Shown here piece after piece: positions 8,957 through 16,027 of a stretch of 64,000 nucleotides of DNA. Origin of the DNA: an uncultured Eggerthellaceae bacterium. Lineage in GTDB: Bacteria > Actinomycetota > Coriobacteriia > Coriobacteriales > Eggerthellaceae. The position numbers and the translations under genes are program-made. Under the pieces are notes generated by a model. It was not told where the DNA came from. It ran no database searches and saw only the letters and a program-made list of their open reading frames with translations. The stretch spans positions 1 to 64,000 of the forward strand of contig CATKXW010000002.1 in assembly GCA_949840905.1 (NCBI GenBank). Direction: 5' to 3'. How positions within the stretch are numbered: position 1 is the stretch's first letter; the number at the start of each line of letters is the position of its first letter.

Positions 8957-8982
8957 AGAGCCGCCCGAGGGGCGGCTCTTTT
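8957..8982 (+). terminator. Rho-independent terminator after tRNA-Val
   Basis: A perfect 10-bp GC-rich stem, AGAGCCGCCC (8957-8966) and GGGCGGCTCT (8970-8979), has a 3-base loop and is followed by TTT. Confidence 0.92.
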
Positions 8983-9012
8983 CGTATCCGCAGACGAGCG
9001 AGGAAGTGCAGG

Positions 9013-10071
9013 ATGGCGTCGAATATCGAAAGCGAGACGTTTCTCGCGCAAAAGAAGATGAGCGATGAGGTGAAGGCCGACCTGGCCAAGAACCCCGAGA
9101 AGTATCTCATGCTGACCGGCGATCGACCGACCGGCCGGCTGCATCTGGGCCACTATTTCGGCACCATCCGCGAGCGCGTGCGGTTGCAAGATGCCGGCAT
9201 CACCACGCGCATCGTCATCGCCGACTATCAGGTCATCACCGATCGCGATAGCACCGAGCACATCGCCGACAACGTCGAGAACATGGTCATAGATTATCTG
9301 GCTTGCGGCATCGATCCGCAGAAGACCATCATATTCACCCACTCGGCGATCCCTGCCCTCAATCAGCTGATGCTGCCGTTCTTGTCGCTGGTCAGCGAGG
9401 CAGAGCTTCTGCGCAATCCCACCGTGAAAGCGGAACAGGAAGCATCGGGCCATGCGCTGACAGGGCTTCTGCTCACCTATCCGGTGCATCAGGCCTGCGA
9501 CATCTTATTCTGCAAGGGAAACATCGTGCCGGTGGGGAAGGACCAGCTGCCTCACATCGAGCAGACGCGCCTGATCGCACGTCGCTTCAATGAGCGCTAT
9601 GCGCCGGTATTCCCCGAACCGGTGGGCCTTCTGACCGAGTCGGTGGAGATCCCTGGCCTTGACGGCCGCAAGATGTCGAAGAGCTACGGCAACGCCATCG
9701 CCCTGTCGGCCACAGCCGAGGAGACGGCGAAGCTCATCAAGAAGTCCCAGACCGACTCGGAGCGCTTCATCACCTTCGACCGCGAGGGGCGCCCCGGCGT
9801 TTCGGCGCTGCTCACCACCGCGGCGCTCACCAGCGGTCGCAGCGAAGAGGATATCGCCGCTGAAATCGGCAATGACGGTTCCGGCGCGCTGAAGAAGCTG
9901 GTGACCGAAGCGGTGAACGATTACCTAGCGCCCATCCGCGCTCGTCGCGAAGAGCTGGCAGCCGATAGAGGCTACATCCATGACGTGCTGGCCGATGGCA
10001 ACGCACGGGCGCGGGCCATCGCTGAAGAGACGCTGGCCGAGGTGTGCGAGGCCATGGGGATGGTCTATTGA
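9013..10071 (+). CDS. trpS: Tryptophanyl-tRNA synthetase
   Basis: TrpS charges tRNA-Trp with tryptophan at the expense of ATP. The 352-aa class I synthetase has the HIGH-type signature HLGHYFG near residue 45 and the KMSKS loop exactly conserved at 220-224 (GRKMSKSYGN). The ATG at 9013 is preceded by GAGGAAG at about seven bases; the open frame further upstream runs through the tRNA gene and is not coding. The gene follows the tRNA-Val terminator by 30 bases, and no separate promoter was identified. Its end overlaps the likely TTG start of dinB. Confidence 0.96.
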   Translation: MASNIESETFLAQKKMSDEVKADLAKNPEKYLMLTGDRPTGRLHLGHYFGTIRERVRLQDAGITTRIVIADYQVITDRDSTEHIADNVENMVIDYLACGIDPQKTIIFTHSAIPALNQLMLPFLSLVSEAELLRNPTVKAEQEASGHALTGLLLTYPVHQACDILFCKGNIVPVGKDQLPHIEQTRLIARRFNERYAPVFPEPVGLLTESVEIPGLDGRKMSKSYGNAIALSATAEETAKLIKKSQTDSERFITFDREGRPGVSALLTTAALTSGRSEEDIAAEIGNDGSGALKKLVTEAVNDYLAPIRARREELAADRGYIHDVLADGNARARAIAEETLAEVCEAMGMVY

Positions 10072-11405
10072 TCGATCCGGAGCGCACCGCTTCGGCAGCG
10101 GAGGCCGATGAGGGCTTCGTTCTGCCGCTCGATCCGTGGGAGGGGCCGGCCATCTTGCTGGTGGACCTCGATGCATTCTTCGCGTCGGTGGAGCAGCTCG
10201 ACCATCCGGCATGGCGTGGCAAGCCCGTGATCGTGGGCGGTGATGCTGATGCGCGCGGGGTGGTCTCCACCTGCTCTTACGAGGCGCGGGCGTTCGGCGT
10301 GCGCAGCGCTATGCCGGCCAAGACGGCTGCACGGTTGTGTCCGGGGGCTATCTGGGCTCACGGTCGATTCGATCGCTATCGTGAGGTATCGCGCGCCATC
10401 ATGGCCATCATCGGCGATGAGACCCCTTATGTGCAGCAGGTGTCCATCGACGAGGCCTTCGCTGATATCACGCCCACGCGAGTGAACACCGAGCATCCGG
10501 TGGAAGTGGCTCGGCGCATCCAAAGCCGGGTCGAGCATCTCGGCGTCACCTGCTCGATCGGTCTGGGCACCACGAAGTCGGTGGCGAAGATCGCCTCTGA
10601 CATGGACAAGCCGCGAGGGCTGACGGTGGTGTTCCCCGGCACCGAGCGAGCCTTCCTCGATCCTCTGCCCGTGCGGGCATTGAGCGGGGTGGGCAAAGCG
10701 GCCGAGCGCGCGCTGCATGGCCGCAGCATTCGTACCCTCGGTGAGATGGCCCGAGCGAGCGAAGGGACGCTGCGAGCGGTGTTCGGGAAGAGCGCGGCGA
10801 TGATGCGCGCCCGTGCCGACGCTACCGAGCGTGCCGATATCGCGGGGGATCTGGCCGAGGATGCAGGCGCGAAGTCGGTCTCCCATGCGGTGACGTTCGC
10901 CGAGGACCTGACCGAGCGCGACGAGATGCTGAGCGCTTTGGCCTCCGTCGCTGATAACGTGGGAAGGCGCTTGCGCAAGAAGGGCTTGCGGGGTCGCACC
11001 CTCACGCTGCGCATCCGCTATGACGACCTGTCGGTGCATACGGCTCGAACGGTGCTGCCTCATCCGAGCGATGACGAGCTGTTCTTCGGTCCTCATCTGG
11101 CACCTTTGTTGGATGCGGTGTGGCGCCCGGGCATCCGGGTGCGCCTGCTGGGCGTCGGACTGAGCGGTTTTTCCAAGGAGGCGGCCTGCGAGCAGACCGT
11201 GCTCTTCGACGCTGATGCCTTCGCGGAGACAGAAGGGGTAGCGCCCCCTTTGGTGGAAGACGACGAGAAGCGCGCCCGATTGCTGGAGGCGGCCGATGCG
11301 CTGAGGGATCGCTTCGGCGAGGATGCGGTTCGCTTCGGCCATCATCTGCGGGGTGGCAGGGAGCATACGGGCACCGGCCCGAAGAACCCTGCCGACTACC
11401 GCTGA
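10068..11405 (+). CDS. dinB: DNA polymerase IV (Y-family)
   Basis: DinB is an error-prone translesion polymerase. The catalytic acidic residues are in LVDLDAFFASVE (D33) and SIDEAF (D128, E129), with the conserved YEARAFGVRSAM finger motif between them. A helix-hairpin-helix region (LSGVGKAAERAL) and a little-finger domain follow. I place the start at TTG 10068, which overlaps the trpS stop (TTGA) and has GGGGAT about eight bases upstream; this gives 445 aa. GTG at 10044 is the alternative. The extra C-terminal residues after the little finger show no clear beta-clamp motif that I can name. Confidence 0.93.
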   Translation: MIDPERTASAAEADEGFVLPLDPWEGPAILLVDLDAFFASVEQLDHPAWRGKPVIVGGDADARGVVSTCSYEARAFGVRSAMPAKTAARLCPGAIWAHGRFDRYREVSRAIMAIIGDETPYVQQVSIDEAFADITPTRVNTEHPVEVARRIQSRVEHLGVTCSIGLGTTKSVAKIASDMDKPRGLTVVFPGTERAFLDPLPVRALSGVGKAAERALHGRSIRTLGEMARASEGTLRAVFGKSAAMMRARADATERADIAGDLAEDAGAKSVSHAVTFAEDLTERDEMLSALASVADNVGRRLRKKGLRGRTLTLRIRYDDLSVHTARTVLPHPSDDELFFGPHLAPLLDAVWRPGIRVRLLGVGLSGFSKEAACEQTVLFDADAFAETEGVAPPLVEDDEKRARLLEAADALRDRFGEDAVRFGHHLRGGREHTGTGPKNPADYR

Positions 11406-11465
11406 ACGTCCCCTGTTCGGGCGGTTCTTGCGCCCTGACGAGCCACGGGGGCACCGCAGGTTCCC

Positions 11466-11471
11466 TATAAT
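11466..11471 (+). promoter_or_regulatory. Putative -10 box for the OPT transporter
   Basis: TATAAT lies 41 bases before the start of the downstream gene in the 107-base gap after dinB. No matching -35 is visible. Confidence 0.5.
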
Positions 11472-11512
11472 GGGCCCTTCCATCCTGATCCGAAGAGAGG
11501 CGTCATCTCCCC

Positions 11513-13261
11513 ATGAGAACGAAAAGAAGCTCTGAAGGCCAGCTCACCGTGCGCGGTCTGGTCATCGGCGTCATCGGCTGCGTCGTCATCACGGCCAGCT
11601 CGATCTACACGGCTCTGCGCATGGGGGCGCTGCCTTGGCCCATCATCTTCGCTGCCATCATCTCGCTGTTCTTCTTGAAGGTGCTCGGAGGTGGCAAGGC
11701 GTCGCTGAACGAGGCGAACGTGACCCATACGGTCATGAGCTCAGGGGCCATGGTGGCGGGAGGGCTGGCCTTCACCATCCCGGGCGCATGGATGCTGGGC
11801 ATGGCAGAGCAGATAGACGGTCTGCAGCTGCTGGTGGTGGCCGTGGGCGGTGTGCTGTTGGGCTTGGTGTGCACCGCGCTTCTGCGCCGCCACTTCATCG
11901 AGGACGCTGATCTGCGGTTTCCCATCGGCACTGCTGCTGCCGAGACGCTGAGGGCCGGTGCGGCGCCAGGGAATACGGGCCGCAAGCTGTTCGGTGCCAT
12001 GGGCGCGGCGGGTCTCTACGCGCTTCTGCGCGATGGTCTGGGCGTGCTGCCGCGGATGCTGGCCGCGCTGCCCATCCCCGGCGTCACCTTCGGCATCTAC
12101 AACTCGCCCATGTCCATGGCCGTGGGCTTTCTGGTGGGCACAGGCGCGGTGCTGGTGTGGTTCGCTGGGGCCGTGGCGGCGAACTTCGGCATCATCGTGG
12201 GCGGTAGCGCCGCTGGTCTGTGGGATACGGTCACAGCTCAGAGCATCGTGGCCAGCTTAGGGATGGGTCTCATGATGGGCTGTGGGGTGGCCGTCATCGT
12301 TCGCGACATCGTGCCCAAGGGCTTCAAGAGCCTGCGGGCCGCACGCGGCCGTCAGCGTAAGAGCGAGGGGCTGTTAGGGCTGACGGCCGCCGCGGCTCTG
12401 CCTCGGGAAGGAGCGGTTCGGAGCGAGGGGACGGCAGGTGATGGTCGTCTTTCCAAGGGCGATGTGGGCGGTCTCGGCCTTCTCGCTGCGTTGGCGGCCC
12501 TCGCCATATGCGCGGTGTGCGGCCTGGCTCCCCACGTGAGCATCATCGTGGTGCTATTGACGTTCGTCACCTGCGCCATGAGCGCGCAGAGCGTAGGGCA
12601 GACCGGCATCGACCCCATGGAGATATTCGGGTTGATCGTGCTGCTCTTGGTGGCGCTGTTCGGCGGCGCAGCAGGGGTGCAGCTGTTCTTCATCGCAGCG
12701 CTGGTGGCCGTGGCATGTGGTCTGGCTGGAGATGTGATGAACGACTTCCAAGCTGGTCATCTGCTGGGCACTTCGGCTCGCAGCCAGTGGGTCGGCCAGG
12801 CCATCGGCGGCATCGTCGGGGCTTGCGTGGCCGTCGCGGTGCTGCAGGTGCTGTTGGCTGCCTACGGTGCGGAGGCGTTCGGTCCTAACAGCGAGTTCGT
12901 GGCGGCTCAGGCCTCGGTGGTGGCCACCATGGTGGGCGGCATACCGAGCCCGGTGGCGTTCTTCATCGGTCTAGGAGCCGGCTTTGGGCTTTATCTGGTC
13001 GGATTTCCGGCCATGATGTTGGGGTTGGGAGTATATCTGCCGTTCTATATGTCGCTCACGGCCTTCCTCGGCGCTCTGGCGAAGCTGCTCTATGACGGCA
13101 TTCGCAAGAGGCGCGACGGGAAGCTGTCCGAGGAGGAGCGCGCAGCGCGGATGCGGGCTCACGACGAGAACGGCCTGCTGATCGCGAGCGGCCTTTTGGG
13201 CGGGGAGTCCATCGTGGGCATCGTGCTGGCCTTGGCGGTGGCCGCCTCAGCGCTCGCATGA
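11513..13261 (+). CDS. OPT-family oligopeptide/metal-chelate transporter
   Basis: A 582-aa polytopic membrane protein, rich in glycine and alanine with roughly 14 hydrophobic segments. It resembles the OPT family, which imports small peptides or metal-chelate complexes by proton symport. Family-like features include the N-terminal TVRGLVIGVIGC helix, the NEANVTHTVMSSGA segment, and the late stretch VGGIPSPVAFFIGLGAGFGL. The cytoplasmic loop around residues 275-320 is charged. ATG at 11513 is preceded by GAGAGG. It is a single-gene unit with no peptidase or binding protein nearby, so the substrate is unknown. Confidence 0.85.
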   Translation: MRTKRSSEGQLTVRGLVIGVIGCVVITASSIYTALRMGALPWPIIFAAIISLFFLKVLGGGKASLNEANVTHTVMSSGAMVAGGLAFTIPGAWMLGMAEQIDGLQLLVVAVGGVLLGLVCTALLRRHFIEDADLRFPIGTAAAETLRAGAAPGNTGRKLFGAMGAAGLYALLRDGLGVLPRMLAALPIPGVTFGIYNSPMSMAVGFLVGTGAVLVWFAGAVAANFGIIVGGSAAGLWDTVTAQSIVASLGMGLMMGCGVAVIVRDIVPKGFKSLRAARGRQRKSEGLLGLTAAAALPREGAVRSEGTAGDGRLSKGDVGGLGLLAALAALAICAVCGLAPHVSIIVVLLTFVTCAMSAQSVGQTGIDPMEIFGLIVLLLVALFGGAAGVQLFFIAALVAVACGLAGDVMNDFQAGHLLGTSARSQWVGQAIGGIVGACVAVAVLQVLLAAYGAEAFGPNSEFVAAQASVVATMVGGIPSPVAFFIGLGAGFGLYLVGFPAMMLGLGVYLPFYMSLTAFLGALAKLLYDGIRKRRDGKLSEEERAARMRAHDENGLLIASGLLGGESIVGIVLALAVAASALA

Positions 13262-13339
13262 GGCCGGTTCGTCCTTTGTGGGCGGCCGAAAAGAGGGCGT
13301 GCCCTTCGAGCGTTCGGCGCACGATGCGATGAGCTCCCT

Positions 13340-13345
13340 TATACT
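13340..13345 (+). promoter_or_regulatory. Putative -10 box for the phosphorelay genes
   Basis: TATACT lies 77 bases upstream of the chosen start of the response regulator. There is no strong -35. The ORF can be extended upstream across this site to 13278, but that extension has no domain and no ribosome-binding site, so it is treated as leader. Confidence 0.35.
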
Positions 13346-13421
13346 GGGCGATGAAGAAAGAACGTCCTCTTCGCGACCGGTTCGGAAGGGGGGCGTGGCA
13401 CCGACCTTCCTAAGGAGCGCG

Positions 13422-15575
13422 ATGACGGCTTCCACCGACCGCACCCGTGAGCGCCAGACCATCCTCGTGGTGGACGATTCGGCGATGAACCGTGCGTTGC
13501 TCGCCGATATGCTGGGCGACGGATACCGTATCTTCGAGGCCGAGAACGGCGCTGAGGCTCTCGGCCAGCTGTACGAGCACGGCAACGACATCTCGCTGGT
13601 GCTGCTGGACATCGTCATGCCGGAGATGGACGGCATCGAGGTTCTGCGGGCCATGCATGCCAACGGCTGGACCCGTGAGATACCGGTGGTGATGGTCACC
13701 TCCGAGACCGCGGCCGACACGGTGGAGCGCGCCTATGAGCTGGGCGCGGCCGATTTCATCGATCGTCCCTTCGACATCAATATCGTGCGCCGTCGCGTCA
13801 CCAACACCATCATGCTCTATGCCAAACAGAAGGTGCTGGTGGGCATGGTGGCCGACCAGATGTACGAGCGGGAGCGCACCACCGACCTCATGATCTCCAT
13901 CCTCGGGCACATCGTGGAGTTCCGCAACGGCGAGAGCGGCTTGCATGTGCAGAACGTGAACACCATCACCGAGATGCTGCTGGAGTCGGTGGCGGCTACC
14001 ACCGATCGCTATGGGCTGGACGAGGGTGCCATCGCCCTCATCACCATGACCTCGAGCTTGCACGACATCGGCAAGATCGCCATACCCGAGGCTATCCTGA
14101 ACAAGCCGGGACGCTTGACCGACGAGGAGTTCGCGCTGATGAAGACCCATGCGGCCATCGGTGCGGATATGTTGGTGGACCTGCCGGTGGATGCGGAGGA
14201 GCCGCTGCTGAAGACGGCCTATGAGATATGCCGCTGGCACCATGAGCGCTACGACGGCGGCGGCTATCCCGACGGGCTGGCTGGCGATGACATCCCGCTC
14301 TCGGCCCAGGTGGTGGCTCTGGCCGATGTCTATGACGCCCTCACGAGCGAGCGGGTGTACAAGGAGGCCTATCCTCACGAGAAGGCCGTGGAGATGATCG
14401 TGGGCGGAGAATGCGGCGCCTTCGACCCGTTCCTCTTGGAGCGGCTGGTCGAGATCGCGCCGCAGCTGCAGGAGCGCTTGTGCGCCACCTCCTCGCTGTC
14501 GAGCTATCCAGAGGCTACGGTGCGAGCCAATATCTCCGATCATGTCTCCCGTTGCGTGACGCCTTCGAGCCGCACCTTGGACCTGCTCGACCATGAGCGC
14601 ATGAAATACCGCTTCTTCGCGTCGCTGAGCAAAGAGATACAGTTCGAGCACACCACCGAGTCGGACGTGGTGCTGTTCACCGATCATGGCGACCACGGCT
14701 TCTCGTTGCCCGACGCGGTGAGCGACCCGCTCCACGACCCGCAGCTGGCGGGACTGTTCGGTCCTCAGAACATCGAGGCGTTCGCTGCGCGCTTGGCGGC
14801 CGCCACCCCAGAGGTGCCTTGCGTCCATGAGGACCTCGAAGCGCCCATGAACGGCTCGCCGCGCTGGTTCCATCTGGATGCGCGGGCTATCTTCTCCGAA
14901 GAGGAGCCCGGTCGCATCTTGGGGGTCATCGGCAAGCTGATCGATATCCACGAAGAGCGGTCTATCGTGAGCGACCTGCGGTTCAAAGCGCTCCATGACC
15001 CGTTGACGGGCCTAGCTAACAAGGCCCATGCCCGACAGCTGGTGGGAGAGACCATGGATAGGGCCGCCCGTGCGGGAGCCCGCACCATGCTCATCGTGGT
15101 GGACCTCGACCTGTTCAAGACCGCCAACGACAGTCGTGGCCACCAGTTCGGTGATGCGGTGCTGCGCTTCTTCGCGTCTCGGTTGCGCGAGAGCGTGCGC
15201 GACGATGATGTGGTGGCCCGGGTGGGCGGCGATGAGTTCTTGGTGGCCATGGTGGCTCCTGAGGACCCGAAGCCGCTGGTCGAGCGTATCTATTCCTTCA
15301 TCACTTGCGTCTATGAGGGCTTTCCCATCTCCGCTAGCATGGGCATAGCGCTGAGCGAGGGGGAGCCTGCGAGCGTGGAGCCGTCGTTCGAGACCCGCAC
15401 TACAGCTTACGACGAGCTGTTCGGCCGGGCGGATGTGGCGCTCTATGAGATGAAGAAGGCTGGTCGCGGCGGATACGCGTTCGCATCGAAGGCGAGCAGC
15501 GCGATCCGTAGCCATGAGGAACGGACGGCGCTGTCGGCTATCGACGGGCCGCGAACGGCTGCGGAAGGGAAGTGA
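13422..15575 (+). CDS. Response regulator with HD-GYP, PAS-like and GGDEF domains
   Basis: A 717-aa cytoplasmic signalling protein predicted to control cyclic-di-GMP. The order is a receiver domain with phospho-acceptor D63 (LLDIVMPEMDG), an HD-GYP phosphodiesterase domain with H214-D215 (LHDIGKIAIPE) and GYP at 281-283, a PAS-like fold (about 415-545), and a C-terminal diguanylate cyclase. The cyclase has an intact GGDEF at 602-606 and an intact RxxD inhibitory site (RDDD) five residues before it. Both opposing activities therefore look catalytically competent. ATG 13422 has AAGGAG five bases upstream. The next genes encode an Hpt protein and a hybrid kinase, making a full phosphorelay in one direction. 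Confidence 0.93.
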   Translation: MTASTDRTRERQTILVVDDSAMNRALLADMLGDGYRIFEAENGAEALGQLYEHGNDISLVLLDIVMPEMDGIEVLRAMHANGWTREIPVVMVTSETAADTVERAYELGAADFIDRPFDINIVRRRVTNTIMLYAKQKVLVGMVADQMYERERTTDLMISILGHIVEFRNGESGLHVQNVNTITEMLLESVAATTDRYGLDEGAIALITMTSSLHDIGKIAIPEAILNKPGRLTDEEFALMKTHAAIGADMLVDLPVDAEEPLLKTAYEICRWHHERYDGGGYPDGLAGDDIPLSAQVVALADVYDALTSERVYKEAYPHEKAVEMIVGGECGAFDPFLLERLVEIAPQLQERLCATSSLSSYPEATVRANISDHVSRCVTPSSRTLDLLDHERMKYRFFASLSKEIQFEHTTESDVVLFTDHGDHGFSLPDAVSDPLHDPQLAGLFGPQNIEAFAARLAAATPEVPCVHEDLEAPMNGSPRWFHLDARAIFSEEEPGRILGVIGKLIDIHEERSIVSDLRFKALHDPLTGLANKAHARQLVGETMDRAARAGARTMLIVVDLDLFKTANDSRGHQFGDAVLRFFASRLRESVRDDDVVARVGGDEFLVAMVAPEDPKPLVERIYSFITCVYEGFPISASMGIALSEGEPASVEPSFETRTTAYDELFGRADVALYEMKKAGRGGYAFASKASSAIRSHEERTALSAIDGPRTAAEGK

Positions 15576-15579
15576 GACC

Positions 15580-15948
15580 ATGGCGCTGGAGGAGTTCTAC
15601 GGGGCCATAGGAGGCGATCTTGATGATGTGCGCTCGCGCTTGCTCACCGACGAGCGTGTGGAGAAGTTCGTGCGGGCCTTCGCCTGCGACCCGACCTTCG
15701 CCGCACTGGAAGAGGCGTACGCCGCAGGTGACGCGGAATCGGCGTTTCGCGCTGCCCATACCTTGAAGGGGATCGGTCGCGACCTGGGCTTCACCGCCTT
15801 GCAGGCCTCGGCGAGAGATCTGGCGGACGCTCTGAGAGCCGATGGCGAGGGCCGTTTCGGCTCTCTTCAGGCCGCCGAAGCGCTCCACGAGCGCACTCGG
15901 ACCGATCACGAGGCTGTCATGACGGCGATGCCCGTTCTCGATCGGTAA
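15580..15948 (+). CDS. Hpt-domain phosphotransfer protein
   Basis: A stand-alone histidine phosphotransfer protein of 122 aa, all-helical by composition, with the phospho-accepting histidine H60 in AAHTLKGIGRDLG. Such proteins pass phosphate from the receiver of a hybrid kinase to the receiver of an output regulator. It starts four bases after the regulator gene stop and lies 79 bases before the hybrid kinase gene, placing it between its two probable partners. GGAAGGGA serves as the ribosome-binding site. An upstream in-frame extension to 15514 overlaps the regulator and is rejected. Confidence 0.92.
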   Translation: MALEEFYGAIGGDLDDVRSRLLTDERVEKFVRAFACDPTFAALEEAYAAGDAESAFRAAHTLKGIGRDLGFTALQASARDLADALRADGEGRFGSLQAAEALHERTRTDHEAVMTAMPVLDR

Positions 15949-16027
15949 AGCGGTCGCCTTCTTTCGGTGCCCTTCGACGAAAGCGCTGATGATGCGCACG
16001 AGAAACGGAGCAGGAGGATAGTGTCCC

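Noticed and set aside
13278-13421. N-terminal extension of the response regulator
   Set aside because: No domain and no ribosome-binding site; it contains a likely -10 box and precedes a start with AAGGAG.
13410-14996. Long minus-strand open frame (528 codons) opposite the response regulator
   Set aside because: It is antisense to a protein with intact REC and HD-GYP motifs; its translation is histidine/arginine-rich and without domains, a typical shadow of GC-rich coding sequence.
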